Shown here: positions 48,111 through 57,305 of the stretch, in pieces
How positions within the stretch are numbered: the stretch's first letter is position 1
Layout of the letters: every line of letters starts with the position of its first letter
DNA from: Azonexus hydrophilus DSM 23864
GTDB lineage: Bacteria; Pseudomonadota; Gammaproteobacteria; Burkholderiales; Rhodocyclaceae
Assembly: GCF_000429605.1 (NCBI RefSeq)
Contig: NZ_AUCE01000012.1
Coordinates: 558,001 to 622,000, forward strand
Reading direction: 5' to 3'
DNA length: 64,000 nucleotides
The notes under the pieces: model-generated
Seen by the model: only the letters and a program-made list of their open reading frames with translations
Database searches by the model: none
Told to the model about the DNA's origin: nothing
Program-made: the position numbers and the translations under genes

Positions 48111-49382
48111 TTACTCGGTGGTGCAGGCCTGGCTGATCACCCGGCCAAAACTGGAAACCCCGGCGTTACGAACGAACAGGCAGGGCTTGCCGGTGCGCCG
48201 GCATTGCTCCTTCACCCGCCAGTAAGCGTTGTGGCTGATGCAGCCGGCCTGGCAGATCACCAGATCGGCAGCGGACAGCGCGCTGTCGATGCGATGCAGG
48301 CTCTCTTCGAGGCCGCCGTCGTGGTGCATGAAACGCCCGCCGGACTGTTCGACGACCTGCCGGTAGGCATCGACGGCGCCGGTGCGGCCACCAACGCACA
48401 ACACGCATTTGCCGGAAAGATTTTCCGGTGCGGTGGTGTCAGCAAGCTTCAAAGCCTCGTCGTCTTCGCTGAGCAACTGGTTGATCGTTTCCTCGGCATG
48501 ACGCAGCCGTTGGCGCAGGTGCCAGACCTCGGTTTCGCGCCCCTCGGCCTCGGCGGTCAGGGCAGTGCATCGGGCTTCGGCGTCGCTGGCGCGGCGCAGC
48601 AGGCTCTGCCGGTCCTTGAGGTCGGGCAGGCTGCTGCGCAAAAGATCAAGTTGTCCGGCCTGGTTGGCGATCAGTGCGTCACGCCCGGCCAGTTCGGCGC
48701 GCAATTCGATGACGCGTTGTCCCAGTGCCTGGGTCTCGGAGGATTTTTCCTGGCGCAGCGATTCGTTTTCCTGGCGGGCTTTTTCCAGTTGCTGTTTGAG
48801 TTGCCGGTTTTCGGCCTGCAGCGACTTCAACGTCTTCAGATCGGCCCGGGTGCCGGTGCCGACCTGATGCTGGATCATGTGGATGTCGCCATAGACCTCG
48901 TGCTCCAGCGTCGAGTCGCAGGCCGGGTGCGTCCAGGTGGCCCACAGGGCGGCCGGAATTTCGCTGCCGATGGCGGTGGCTTCGCGCCACAGCTTGCCCA
49001 GCGCGTCGCTGTCCTTGGCGCCGGCAAAGCGACGGATGGTGGCGTGATAGCGTTTTTCCAGTTGCTTGTGCAGCACTTCGGCGAGTTTGCTGCGGACCTC
49101 GCAATTGCCAACGGCCGTGGTGTGCAGGACGAAATCGGTGGTGTCTGCGGGGAAATGCATCACCTTTTTCATCAGGCTGCGCAATTCAGTGACATCGAAG
49201 CAGGTGCCGATCACCGGGCAGTGAAATTTGTGGGCGATTTCCCAGAGCTTGCGGCGTCGGGAGCTGGTCGGGGCGTCTTGCGGCAACTGCGGTGCAGCGT
49301 TGGTCATCGACTCGAACAACGCCAGCGGGCGGCGGCTGGGTGTAAAACTGCCACCGGCGACATGATAGGGATAATCGGCCAT
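48111..49382 (-). CDS. DUF2325 coiled-coil protein
   Basis: A 423-residue protein with three parts: an N-terminal helical domain (about 40-180, WEIAHKFHCPVIGTCFDVTE), a long coiled coil (about 190-315, rich in QLEKARQEN-type heptads), and a C-terminal DUF2325 domain (VLCVGGRTGAVDAYRQVVEQ and AADLVICQAGCISHNAYW). DUF2325 has a Rossmann-like look and conserved Cys and His, but no known activity. The gene is led by a Fur-like box and precedes hemP-tonB-exbBD, so it is likely iron-repressed and part of the iron response. I cannot assign a function. Confidence 0.85.
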   Translation of the reverse strand: MADYPYHVAGGSFTPSRRPLALFESMTNAAPQLPQDAPTSSRRRKLWEIAHKFHCPVIGTCFDVTELRSLMKKVMHFPADTTDFVLHTTAVGNCEVRSKLAEVLHKQLEKRYHATIRRFAGAKDSDALGKLWREATAIGSEIPAALWATWTHPACDSTLEHEVYGDIHMIQHQVGTGTRADLKTLKSLQAENRQLKQQLEKARQENESLRQEKSSETQALGQRVIELRAELAGRDALIANQAGQLDLLRSSLPDLKDRQSLLRRASDAEARCTALTAEAEGRETEVWHLRQRLRHAEETINQLLSEDDEALKLADTTAPENLSGKCVLCVGGRTGAVDAYRQVVEQSGGRFMHHDGGLEESLHRIDSALSAADLVICQAGCISHNAYWRVKEQCRRTGKPCLFVRNAGVSSFGRVISQACTTE

Positions 49383-49402
49383 GGTTCAGTTCTCTTTTGG
49401 TT

Positions 49403-49437
49403 GCGAACGAGAACAATTATCGTTTATCGATTGCATT
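49403..49437. promoter_or_regulatory. Fur-like box upstream of the DUF2325 gene
   Basis: GCGAACGAGAACAATTATCG followed by TTTATCGATTGCATT. The AACGAGAA/ATTATCGTT arms resemble a Fur site; it lies 21-55 bp before the minus-strand ATG. Confidence 0.65.
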
Positions 49438-49565
49438 CAGTCAACCTGGCTCGATGCTGTATGCAAACAAGGGATGGCTTTTGTCCGAAGGAGGGCGTTA
49501 CAACGACTTCCAGTCCAATTGTGGATTTCGGGAATTGATTCATCCATCGCGGAGTCTTGGTGTTA

Positions 49566-49593
49566 AAAATGCAATGTTATAACATTGCATTTT
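49566..49593. promoter_or_regulatory. 28-bp perfect palindrome, candidate Zur operator
   Basis: The left half ends AATGCAATGTTA and the right half is its exact reverse complement, giving a central TGTTATAACA core like proteobacterial Zur boxes. It lies 42 bp before the COG0523 gene start and about 180 bp from the divergent DUF2325 gene. Confidence 0.72.
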
Positions 49594-49634
49594 GTTTTTA
49601 TAACCTTCACTTCGTCAGCAAAAGGCTTAATCCG

Positions 49635-50741
49635 ATGAGTGTTCTTTCTAGCGACCGGCGCATACCTGTCACCCTGCTGACAGGCTTTTTGGGTGCCGGC
49701 AAGACAACGCTGCTCAATCACCTGCTCAGTCAGCCGGACATGGCCAACGCCGCCGTTTTGATCAACGAATTCGGTAGTGTTGCGGTCGACCACCATCTGG
49801 TGACCAAGATCGACGAAGACCTGATCCTGCTCGACTCCGGTTGCATCTGCTGCACGGTGCGCGGCGATTTGACGCGCAGCCTGACCGAGTTGTTCATGAA
49901 GAGCCTGCAGCGCAAGATCGTGCCGATCAACCGCGTAGTCATTGAAACCACCGGGCTGGCCGATCCGGCGCCGGTCATCTTCACGCTGATGGAAGACTTT
50001 TTCATTGCCGAGCGCTTCCGTATCGATGGGGTGGTGACCGTGGTCGATGCGACGCATGCGGCCGGACAACTGGCGCAGCATCCCGAGGCGGTCAAGCAGG
50101 TGGCGATGGCCGACCGCTTGCTGCTCAGCAAGTGCGATCTGGCCGATGGTCCGGCCATCGAAGCGATCAGTCAGACCTTGCGCCGGATCAACCCGGGCGC
50201 GCCGCAGATTTTCGTACGCCGTGGCGAAGTCGCGTTGGCCTCGCTGACCGGTTGCGGCCTCTACGACCCAGGCAGCAAGACGCCGGATGTCGCCGGCTGG
50301 CTGGCCGAGGAAAAGGTGCGCGAGGAACGACGCAAGGCCCACGGCCATCACCACCATCACCACGATGTCGACCGGCACGACGCCGAGGTTTACAGCTTCG
50401 CCCTGACTTTCGACCAGCCGCTGCAGTGGGTCAGTTTCGTCGACGCCGTGAGTATGTTGCTGCAGGGCATGGGCGACCGCATCCTGCGCATCAAGGGCCT
50501 GCTCAATGTGATCGGTGATGACAAGCCACGCGTCATTCAGTGCGTCCAGCACACCAATTACCCCTATACCCGCCTCGACGAGTGGCCGGCCGAAGCCCCC
50601 TACAACGACCGCAAAAGCCGCCTGGTGTTCATCGTGCGTGGCCTTGATCAACTCCTGATCGAGAAAGCTTTCGCCATGTTCTGCGGCGTGCTTGATGGCG
50701 AGCGCCGGGAAGCGCTGGTTGCCGAAGGACGCATGCCATGA
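49635..50741 (+). CDS. COG0523 (CobW/YjiA/ZigA) metallochaperone GTPase
   Basis: A 368-residue G3E-family GTPase: Walker [10 protein letters not shown], the metal-binding [10 protein letters not shown] (Cys70, Cys72, Cys73), [19 protein letters not shown] and a His-rich linker ([14 protein letters not shown]) before the C-terminal CobW domain. Such proteins deliver zinc to client enzymes under zinc starvation. The ATG at 49635 is used; sequence upstream holds the palindromic operator. It heads an operon of zinc-enzyme genes (cysS, thrS, gamma-carbonic anhydrase, pyrC), so zinc is more likely than cobalt as its metal. The stop overlaps the cysS start. Confidence 0.93.
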   Translation: MSVLSSDRRIPVTLLTGFLGAGKTTLLNHLLSQPDMANAAVLINEFGSVAVDHHLVTKIDEDLILLDSGCICCTVRGDLTRSLTELFMKSLQRKIVPINRVVIETTGLADPAPVIFTLMEDFFIAERFRIDGVVTVVDATHAAGQLAQHPEAVKQVAMADRLLLSKCDLADGPAIEAISQTLRRINPGAPQIFVRRGEVALASLTGCGLYDPGSKTPDVAGWLAEEKVREERRKAHGHHHHHHDVDRHDAEVYSFALTFDQPLQWVSFVDAVSMLLQGMGDRILRIKGLLNVIGDDKPRVIQCVQHTNYPYTRLDEWPAEAPYNDRKSRLVFIVRGLDQLLIEKAFAMFCGVLDGERREALVAEGRMP

Positions 50742-52171
50742 CCATTCGCCTGCACAACACGCTGAGCCGGCAGAAGGAAGCCTTTGTACCGGCCGATCCG
50801 CAGCGCGTCACGATGTACGTCTGCGGGCCCACCGTCTACAACTACGTGCATATCGGCAATGCCCGCCCGGTGGTCGTTTTCGATGTGCTCTACCGACTGC
50901 TGGCGCGGCACTTCCCGCAGGTGATTTACGCCCGCAACATTACCGACGTGGACGACAAAATCAACGCGGCTGCAGCCGCCAACGGCGAGACTATCCGCGT
51001 GCTGGCCGAGCGCTTTGCCGCGGCTTACCGTGAGGACATGGCCCAGTTGAATGCCTTGCCGCCCGGCGTCGAACCTTGGGCCACCGAACATGTGCCGCAG
51101 ATGATCGCCTTGATCGAGTGCCTGATCGAACGCGGCCATGCCTACGCCGCCGAAGGCCACGTGCTCTTCCACGTGCCGTCGCTGCCGGATTACGGCAAGC
51201 TCTCCGGCCGCAATCGCGAGGACATGATTGCCGGTGCGCGGGTCGAAGTCGCGCCCTACAAGCGTGATCCAGCCGATTTCGTGTTGTGGAAACCGTCGAC
51301 CGCCGCCCAGCCGGGCTGGGAGAGCCCCTGGGGCGTCGGTCGTCCGGGCTGGCACATCGAATGCACGGCGATGATCAACACCCACCTCGGGTCGTCGATC
51401 GACATTCACGGCGGTGGCCAGGACCTGATCTTTCCGCACCATGAAAACGAGATCGCCCAAGGCGAAGGAGCCCATGGTAGCCAGTACTGCCGCTACTGGC
51501 TGCACAACGGCTATGTCACGGTCGACGGCGAAAAGATGTCGAAATCGCTGGGCAACTTCCGCACCGTGCGCGACCTGCTGCAGCATTACCCGGGCGAAGT
51601 CATCCGCTATGCCTTGCTCGCCGGTCACTACCGCAAGCCGCTCGACTTTTCGCTGAGCGCACTCGATCAGGCCCGGGCAGCGCTCGACCGCCTGTACGCC
51701 AGCCTGCCAGCCACCGGCAGCCCGCCACCCAAAGTGCGTGCCGAAGCCGTCGAGGCGGCACTGGCCGATGACCTGAACACCCCGCTGGCACTGGCCTGTC
51801 TGCACGAAACCGCCAGCGCCCTGCGCAAATGTTCGGACCCGGACGAGCAATCCAGGCTACTCGCCGTGCTGCGTGATGGCGCCGATTTGCTCGGGCTGTT
51901 GCAAGCCGACCCGACCCAGTGGCGGCAGCAAGGCAGCATGGCGGCGACCGGGCAGGCCAGCGGCCCGAGCCCCGAACAGATCGAAGCCCTGATTGCCGCG
52001 CGGCAAGCCGCCCGTGCAGCGCGTGATTTCGCCCGCGCCGATGCCCTGCGCCAGGAACTCGCCGCCCTGGGCATCGGTATCGAAGACAGCGCCAGCGGCA
52101 CCACCTGGCATCGCCTGCACGCGGAGCCCGTGGCATCCCGGCGGGCTCGATCCGGTCCCGCCGGCCAGTAA
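50738..52171 (+). CDS. cysS: cysteinyl-tRNA synthetase (probable second copy in a zinc-response operon)
   Basis: A 477-residue class I tRNA synthetase, full length. It has the HIGH-type VHIGN, the KMSKS motif and the DALR domain. The zinc ligands known from E. coli (Cys28, Cys209, His234, Glu238) all have counterparts: [15 protein letters not shown] and [10 protein letters not shown]. It is therefore not a zinc-free variant by motif. The unusual genomic setting, between a COG0523 chaperone and thrS behind a Zur-like palindrome, suggests a duplicate expressed in zinc limitation; whether another cysS exists cannot be seen here. Confidence 0.94.
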   Translation: MTIRLHNTLSRQKEAFVPADPQRVTMYVCGPTVYNYVHIGNARPVVVFDVLYRLLARHFPQVIYARNITDVDDKINAAAAANGETIRVLAERFAAAYREDMAQLNALPPGVEPWATEHVPQMIALIECLIERGHAYAAEGHVLFHVPSLPDYGKLSGRNREDMIAGARVEVAPYKRDPADFVLWKPSTAAQPGWESPWGVGRPGWHIECTAMINTHLGSSIDIHGGGQDLIFPHHENEIAQGEGAHGSQYCRYWLHNGYVTVDGEKMSKSLGNFRTVRDLLQHYPGEVIRYALLAGHYRKPLDFSLSALDQARAALDRLYASLPATGSPPPKVRAEAVEAALADDLNTPLALACLHETASALRKCSDPDEQSRLLAVLRDGADLLGLLQADPTQWRQQGSMAATGQASGPSPEQIEALIAARQAARAARDFARADALRQELAALGIGIEDSASGTTWHRLHAEPVASRRARSGPAGQ

Positions 52172-52208
52172 GGCTGCCCCCACTGACAACATCAAGAGAC
52201 CCTAAAAC

Positions 52209-54152
52209 ATGCCCAGCATCACCCTGCCCGATGGCAGCCAACGACATTTTTCGCAAGCAGTCAGCATCGCCGAACTGGCTGCCGACATCGGCCCCGGTTT
52301 GGCCAAGGCCGCCCTGGCCGGCCGGGTCGATGGTCGGCTGGTTGATGGCGCCTTCATCGTCGACCGGGATGCCAGCGTCAGCCTGATCACAGCCCGCGAC
52401 CCGGAAGGGCTGGAAATCCTCCGCCACTCCTGCGCCCACTTGCTGGCCATGGCCGTCAAGCAGCTCCATCCGGGCGCCCAGGTCACCATTGGCCCGGTCA
52501 TCGAGGATGGCTTTTTCTACGACTTTGCTTTCGAGCGCCCGTTCACGCCCGACGATCTGGCGCAGATCGAAGCCCGCATGCAGGACCTCGCCGCCGCTGA
52601 TCTGCCGCTCAGCCGGCGCGAGTTGCCGCGTGACGAGGCCATCGCCTATTTCGAGCAACTTGGCGAGTCTTACAAGGCCGAGCTGATCCGCGCCATTCCC
52701 GAAGGCGAAACGGTGTCGCTTTACCGTCAGGGCGATTTTGAAGACCTCTGTCGCGGCCCGCACGTGCCGAGCACCGGCAAGCTGCAGGCCTTCAAGCTGA
52801 CCAAGGTGGCCGGCGCCTATTGGCGCGGCGATGCCAAGAACGCCATGCTGCAGCGTATCTACGGCACCTGCTGGGCGGACGCCAAAGCGCTCAAGGCCTA
52901 CCTGACCCGCCTCGAAGAAGCCGGCAAGCGCGATCACCGCAAGCTCGGCGCCCAGCTCGACCTGTTCCACTTTGACGACTGCGCACCGGGTTCGGTGTTC
53001 TGGCACCCGAAAGGCTGGACCCTGTTCCAGCAGTTGATCGGCTACATGCGCACCCAGCAGGAGCGGGCTGATTATGTCGAGATCAACACCCCGGACGTGA
53101 TGGATCGGGGCCTGTGGGAAACCTCCGGCCACTGGTTCAATTATCGCGAAGCGATGTTTACGACGACGACCGAGGACGAGCGCGTGTTCGCGCTGAAACC
53201 GATGAACTGCCCGGGCGCCGTTTCCCTCTTTGCCCAGGGGCTGAAAAGCTACCGCGACCTGCCGCTGCGCATGGCCGAGTTCGGCAAGGTGCATCGCTAC
53301 GAACCGTCCGGCGCATTGCACGGACTCTTGCGCGTGCGCCATTTCACCCAGGACGATGCGCACATCTTCTGCACGCCGGCCCAGATGCAGGACGAATGCG
53401 CCCGCACCATTGCCCTGGTCTTCGCCATCTACCGCGATTTCGGCTTCGACGATGTTGCCGTGAAACTGTCGACGCGGCCGGCCAACCGTATCGGCAGCGA
53501 CGACACCTGGGATCAGCTCGAAGGCGCGCTGTCCGGCGCGCTCGACCGGATGGGCATCGCCTACCGCATCAATCCCGGCGAAGGGGCCTTCTACGGCCCG
53601 AAGCTGGAATTCGTGCTGCGCGACGCCATCGGCCGCGACTGGCAATGCGGCACGCTGCAAGTTGACCTCAACCTGCCCGAGCGCTTCGACATCAGCTACA
53701 TCAACGAACAGGGCGAACGCGAACGGCCGGTCATGCTGCACCGGGCGCTGTTCGGCTCGCTCGAGCGCTTCACCGGCATCCTGATCGAACACTACAGCGG
53801 CCTTTTTCCGCTCTGGCTGGCACCGCAACAGGCGGTCGTGCTCAACATCAGCGAAGCTCAGGCCGACTATGCGCAACGCGTGTTGCAAGCCTTGAAAAAG
53901 GCCGGGCTGCGCGCCTCGGTCGATCTGCGCAACGAAAAGATCGGCTACAAGATCCGCGAATACACGCTGCAGAAAGTGCCTTATCTGCTCGTCGTCGGCG
54001 ACAGGGAAAAAGCCGAAGGCCGTGTCGCACTTCGCTCGCGAGCGGGTGAGGATCTCGGCAGCCTGGCGCTGGACGAGGTCATCGCGCGCTTGCAGCAGGA
54101 AGCTTGGCCCCCGGTTAACGACCTATCCACCACCTTCGAGTCTAGAACATGA
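52209..54152 (+). CDS. thrS: threonyl-tRNA synthetase (probable second copy in a zinc-response operon)
   Basis: A 647-residue class II synthetase with TGS ([14 protein letters not shown]), the N2 editing domain ([20 protein letters not shown]), the catalytic core and the anticodon-binding domain ([14 protein letters not shown]). Zinc ligands equivalent to E. coli Cys334, His385 and His511 are kept (NCPGAV, DDAHIF, VMLHRA). The typical thrS-infC-rpmI-rplT neighbourhood is missing; instead it is in a chain with cysS, gamma-carbonic anhydrase and pyrC. A zinc-limitation paralogue is the likely reading. The next gene overlaps its stop by 4 bp. Confidence 0.95.
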   Translation: MPSITLPDGSQRHFSQAVSIAELAADIGPGLAKAALAGRVDGRLVDGAFIVDRDASVSLITARDPEGLEILRHSCAHLLAMAVKQLHPGAQVTIGPVIEDGFFYDFAFERPFTPDDLAQIEARMQDLAAADLPLSRRELPRDEAIAYFEQLGESYKAELIRAIPEGETVSLYRQGDFEDLCRGPHVPSTGKLQAFKLTKVAGAYWRGDAKNAMLQRIYGTCWADAKALKAYLTRLEEAGKRDHRKLGAQLDLFHFDDCAPGSVFWHPKGWTLFQQLIGYMRTQQERADYVEINTPDVMDRGLWETSGHWFNYREAMFTTTTEDERVFALKPMNCPGAVSLFAQGLKSYRDLPLRMAEFGKVHRYEPSGALHGLLRVRHFTQDDAHIFCTPAQMQDECARTIALVFAIYRDFGFDDVAVKLSTRPANRIGSDDTWDQLEGALSGALDRMGIAYRINPGEGAFYGPKLEFVLRDAIGRDWQCGTLQVDLNLPERFDISYINEQGERERPVMLHRALFGSLERFTGILIEHYSGLFPLWLAPQQAVVLNISEAQADYAQRVLQALKKAGLRASVDLRNEKIGYKIREYTLQKVPYLLVVGDREKAEGRVALRSRAGEDLGSLALDEVIARLQQEAWPPVNDLSTTFESRT

Positions 54153-54709
54153 TCCGCAAGAACCCGCGCGGCGATCTGCCGCAAATCCACGAATCCGCCT
54201 ACGTCGACCAGACCGCCATCATCTGCGGCAAGGTCATCATCGAAGAAAACGTCTTCGTCGGCCCCTACGCCGTGATCCGCGCCGACGAGGTGAATGCCGA
54301 CGGCGACTTGGCGCCGATCCGCATCCGTGCCCACTCCAATATCCAGGATGGCGTCGTCATCCATTCCAAGTCCGGTGCCCTGGTCGATATTGGTGAGCAC
54401 ACCTCGATTGCCCACCGCTCCATCGTGCACGGTCCCTGCGTGGTCGGCAACAACGTCTTTCTCGGCTTCAACAGCGTCGTCTTCAATTGCAGCATCGGTG
54501 ATGGCTGCGTCATCCGCCACAACGCCGTGGTCGATGGCACCGACCTGCCGCCGGGTTTCTACGTCTCCTCCACGCTACGCATCGGCCCGAAAACCGATCT
54601 TTCAACTGTGCCCCGTGTGCCGCAAGAAGCAACCGAATTCTCGGAAGATGTCGTGCGTACCAACCATGAGTTGGTGCAAGGCTACAAGAAGCTGCAGAAC
54701 GAGTTCTGA
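54149..54709 (+). CDS. gamma-class carbonic anhydrase-like hexapeptide-repeat protein
   Basis: A 186-residue left-handed beta-helix trimer-forming protein of the CamH/Cam family. The three metal-binding histidines are present: GVVIH and the pair in IAHRSIVHG. Hexapeptide repeats run from about residue 15 to 140, then a C-terminal helix. Gamma-carbonic anhydrases can work with Fe or Co as well as Zn, which suits a zinc-sparing operon, but carbonic anhydrase activity is inferred. It overlaps the thrS stop (ATGA) and is 2 bp from pyrC. Confidence 0.9.
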   Translation: MIRKNPRGDLPQIHESAYVDQTAIICGKVIIEENVFVGPYAVIRADEVNADGDLAPIRIRAHSNIQDGVVIHSKSGALVDIGEHTSIAHRSIVHGPCVVGNNVFLGFNSVVFNCSIGDGCVIRHNAVVDGTDLPPGFYVSSTLRIGPKTDLSTVPRVPQEATEFSEDVVRTNHELVQGYKKLQNEF

Positions 54710-54711
54710 CC

Positions 54712-56052
54712 ATGACCACCCTCCTGATCCGCAACGCCCGTCTGGTCAACGAAGGGCAAATTTTTGAATCCGACCTGCTGGTGCGCGATGGCCGTATCGA
54801 CAAGATTGCGACTAGCATCGCGGCCAGCGCCGATGAGGAAATCGACGCCGCCGGGCAATGGCTGCTGCCCGGGATGATCGATGATCAGGTGCATTTCCGT
54901 GAGCCGGGGCTGACGCACAAGGGCTGTATCGCGACCGAATCGGCGGCGGCGGTGGCTGGCGGCATCACCAGCTTCATGGACATGCCGAATACCAAGCCGC
55001 CGACCCTGTCGATGGCGGCGCTGGCGGAAAAGAAAGCCATCGGGGCGCGGGATTCGCTGGCCAACTACGCCTTCCACTTTGGCGTCTCCAACGACAACAT
55101 CGATGCCGTGGCCGCGCTTGATCCGCGCCAAGTGGCCGGCATCAAGGTCTTCATGGGCGCCTCCACCGGCAACATGCTGGTCGATGACCCGGCCGTGCTG
55201 GAGCGCCTGTTCGCCTGCGCGCCAACCATCCTGATCACCCATTGCGAGGACACACCGTCGATTACGGTCAACGAGGAGAAATGGCGCAAAAAATATGGCG
55301 ACGCCGTGCCGTTCTCGGCCCATCCGCTGATTCGCGACGCCGACGCCTGCTACAAATCCTCCTCGCTGGCGGTCGAGCTGGCCAGGAAACACGGCACACA
55401 ACTACATGTGCTGCACATTTCCACCGCCCGCGAACTGGCTCTCTTTGAAGACAAGCCGCTGGCCGACAAGCGTATCACCGCCGAAGTCTGCGTTCATCAC
55501 CTGCTCTTTGACGAGCGGGACTATGCCATCCTCGGCAGTCATCTGAAGTGCAACCCGGCGGTCAAAACCGAGGCTGACCGCGATGCCCTGCGCGCCGCGC
55601 TCAACACTAACCGGCTGGATGTGATCGGTACCGATCACGCGCCGCACACGCTGGCAGAAAAGGCCGGCAACTACTTCCAGGCACCGTCCGGCCTGCCGCT
55701 CGTCCAGCACGCGCTGCCAGGCCTGATGGGGCTGGTGCACGACGGCGTCATCGACCTGCCGACGCTGGTTGCCAAGACCAGCCACCGCGTCGCCGACCTG
55801 TTTGCGATTGCCGAACGCGGCTATCTGCGCGAAGGCTACTGGGCCGATCTGGTGTTGATTGGCGGCCGCGATATCGATGCACCGGACGATCCCATCCTCA
55901 GCCGTTGCGGCTGGTCACCCTTTGTTGGCCGACGCTTTCGCAGCCGGGTTTCCACTACGGTTGTTTCGGGTCAGCTTGCCTGGCATGAAGGTCAATTACG
56001 GCCGAACTGCCGTGGGCAAGCACTTTCATTTTTGCGCGATTCTTCCGGTTGA
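54712..56052 (+). CDS. pyrC: class I dihydroorotase
   Basis: A 446-residue amidohydrolase of pyrimidine synthesis. The HxH motif region is DDQVHFREPG, followed by FMDMPNTKPP (substrate loop), IKVFMGAS (carbamylated lysine), ITHCED, LHISTA and GTDHAPHT (catalytic Asp). It is the AllB/PyrC class I type rather than the 345-residue class II PyrC common in proteobacteria, which fits a secondary, zinc-limitation copy as described for Zur regulons. It is the last gene of the operon; a GCCAGC-rich element follows 71 bp on. Confidence 0.93.
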   Translation: MTTLLIRNARLVNEGQIFESDLLVRDGRIDKIATSIAASADEEIDAAGQWLLPGMIDDQVHFREPGLTHKGCIATESAAAVAGGITSFMDMPNTKPPTLSMAALAEKKAIGARDSLANYAFHFGVSNDNIDAVAALDPRQVAGIKVFMGASTGNMLVDDPAVLERLFACAPTILITHCEDTPSITVNEEKWRKKYGDAVPFSAHPLIRDADACYKSSSLAVELARKHGTQLHVLHISTARELALFEDKPLADKRITAEVCVHHLLFDERDYAILGSHLKCNPAVKTEADRDALRAALNTNRLDVIGTDHAPHTLAEKAGNYFQAPSGLPLVQHALPGLMGLVHDGVIDLPTLVAKTSHRVADLFAIAERGYLREGYWADLVLIGGRDIDAPDDPILSRCGWSPFVGRRFRSRVSTTVVSGQLAWHEGQLRPNCRGQALSFLRDSSG

Positions 56053-56122
56053 CCGTAGCATCAAGCCGCGTCAAGAAGGATGCGTTCCATCCTGAAGTTT
56101 CACCTGGCTGTGCTTAAAAAAA

Positions 56123-56152
56123 CAGCTGGCTGGCGTCTGGCTGGCTTGCTGG
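56123..56152 (-). repeat. GCCAGC-rich element, copy C
   Basis: Minus strand GCAAGCCAGCC, AGAC spacer, GCCAGCCAGC. It lies in the 117-bp gap between the convergent pyrC and coiled-coil genes, so unlike copies A, B and D it is at the 3' end of its unit. Confidence 0.55.
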
Positions 56153-56169
56153 AAGCGAGGGTGAGAAAC

Positions 56170-56601
56170 TTAGTGTTCGATGTGATGGCTGGCGTGCTGG
56201 CACAAGCGGAAGGCGAGGTCGTCGCGCTCGCGGGCCAGGCGCTCGCACTCGCGGTGCGCGGCGCAGATGGTCTTGTCCAAGTGCCAGACGCGCTGGGCGG
56301 CGACGATCAATTGTTCGTTGGCTTCCCGCAGTTCCATCAGTTGCCGGCCCAGTTCGATGATGGCCTGGCCGGATTCGAGCTGGGCGATGCGCGCGCGTAG
56401 ATTGCTGGATTGTGTTTCGAGCACCGCGATGCGATTGGCTTGTTCGATGCTGCGGGCAGCATTGAGCGTGATCATCCGCTTCTGGCTGCTGCGGGCTTTC
56501 TGCAAGGCGCGGCGCAGGGCGGCGTTTTCCCTTTCCAGGGCGCTCTGCGGCTCGGCAGGTTCCTTTTCGAGGATGGCGCGGTTTTCAAGCGGGGCAAGCA
56601 T
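56170..56601 (-). CDS. small coiled-coil protein of unknown function
   Basis: A 143-residue soluble protein that is almost entirely helical, with heptad-rich segments from about residue 20 to 115 (ALERENAALRRALQKARSSQ; LESGQAIIELGRQLMELREA). It ends in a His-rich tail (HASHHIEH) with Cys136 nearby. AGGAG lies 8 bases before the ATG at 56601. I do not recognise a family. It overlaps the preceding small gene by 17 bp and lies in a Fur-box-led unit, so an iron-related role is suggested only by context. Confidence 0.75.
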   Translation of the reverse strand: MLAPLENRAILEKEPAEPQSALERENAALRRALQKARSSQKRMITLNAARSIEQANRIAVLETQSSNLRARIAQLESGQAIIELGRQLMELREANEQLIVAAQRVWHLDKTICAAHRECERLARERDDLAFRLCQHASHHIEH

Positions 56602-56791
56602 GGTGTAACTCCTGACGCTGACCCAGGCGTTGGCTGGCGCGTTCGCACAATTCACGGGTTTCATGATCAATGTCCTGATCGCACAGATGCTCAAGCAGTC
56701 GTGCCGCGTGCAGCGCGGATTGACGACACCCGGTCTCTTCGTGGATCAGGACCAGGCTGAGGGTGGCGGCCCAGATGTCGCTTTTCGGCAT
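56585..56791 (-). CDS. small hypothetical protein in the Fur-box unit
   Basis: A 68-residue helical protein with a good ribosome site (GAGGAGA) before the ATG. It has no membrane helix. Residues ESALHAARLLEHLCD-like and HETRELCERASQRL suggest a two-helix fold, and it is fairly rich in His and Cys (five His, four Cys), which could bind metal. Unrecognised family. It lies between the 24-residue membrane peptide gene and the coiled-coil gene, with short gap and overlap. Confidence 0.65.
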   Translation of the reverse strand: MPKSDIWAATLSLVLIHEETGCRQSALHAARLLEHLCDQDIDHETRELCERASQRLGQRQELHHACPA

Positions 56792-56801
56792 GGTTTTCTC
56801 C

Positions 56802-56876
56802 TCAGAAACTGGCGCCGGCCAGCATCAGCCAGAGCAGGGTGGCGGCGATACCGGTATGGATCAACAGGCTGTTCAT
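56802..56876 (-). CDS. 24-residue membrane micropeptide
   Basis: A very short open frame encoding MNSLLIHTGIAATLLWLMLA followed by GASF. The single hydrophobic helix covers most of the chain. GAGG lies about 6 bases before the ATG, a Fur-like box lies 15-34 bp upstream and the next gene starts 10 bp downstream, so it is placed like the first gene of the unit. Single-pass micropeptides often regulate membrane transporters or kinases; here that is only a suggestion. Confidence 0.55.
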   Translation of the reverse strand: MNSLLIHTGIAATLLWLMLAGASF

Positions 56877-56890
56877 GTGGCGCCTCGCGT

Positions 56891-56910
56891 GAGTGAGAAT
56901 GGTTCTTAAT
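56891..56910. promoter_or_regulatory. Fur-like box of the micropeptide unit
   Basis: GAGTGAGAATGGTTCTTAAT contains the TGAGAAT half-site typical of Fur boxes, in an AT-rich stretch continuing to 56960. Confidence 0.6.
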
Positions 56911-56977
56911 ATACGTGAATAGCGAATTTAGTCAAACAAGAATTGTTTCGTTTTGTGACAATGCTATATTTTCGGGT

Positions 56978-57008
56978 GGAGGGCGCCGGCGTGTGATCGG
57001 CGCCCTCC
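56978..57008. other. GC-rich hairpin downstream of the second hemP
   Basis: GGAGGGCGCCG (56978-56988) pairs perfectly with CGGCGCCCTCC (56998-57008) around a 9-base loop. No T run follows on either strand, so it is a strong structure but not a standard intrinsic terminator. Confidence 0.6.
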
Positions 57009-57056
57009 GGAGGAGCAGGCGGGGTCAGCGACCTGCTCCGGCTTGCTCGGTGGGGC

Positions 57057-57287
57057 TTACTTGGTCAGGATCAGCTTGCCCTGGCGGGTGATGCGCAGGC
57101 GGTACTCGCTGCCGCTGTGGCGGATGCAGATTTCGTTGCATTCGCCAAACAGGGCTTTGCTGGCGATGCACTGGACTGCGCAGCTTGCGGCCCGGGCGGC
57201 GGCTTGTTCGGGCTTGAGACGCAAGGTCGGGCGCGGACCGTTGGCATGCAGGAAAGGAATGCGCAGAGTCTGTTTGCTCGGTTCCAT
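57057..57287 (-). CDS. extended HemP-like protein with four cysteines
   Basis: A 76-residue protein whose C-terminal 30 residues match HemP (EYRLRITRQGKLILTK, almost the same ending as the hemP product at 47856). The N-terminal half is different and has two CxxxC pairs, SCAVQC (36, 40) and ECNEIC (50, 54), a possible metal or haem site. GAGGAG precedes the ATG. It lies 18 bp after rpsD-like gene 57306-57923 in the unit led by the Fur box at 58286. A role in haem or iron sensing is inferred. Confidence 0.82.
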   Translation of the reverse strand: MEPSKQTLRIPFLHANGPRPTLRLKPEQAAARAASCAVQCIASKALFGECNEICIRHSGSEYRLRITRQGKLILTK

Positions 57288-57305
57288 GATGGGCTCCTCG
57301 AGGGA

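Noticed and set aside
50738..54152. Zinc-independent CysRS and ThrRS variants
   Set aside because: All known zinc ligands of both enzymes are conserved, so zinc loss cannot be claimed; only the operon context points to zinc limitation.
56978..57008. Intrinsic terminator after the second hemP-like gene
   Set aside because: The stem is perfect but no T run follows on either strand; kept only as a hairpin.
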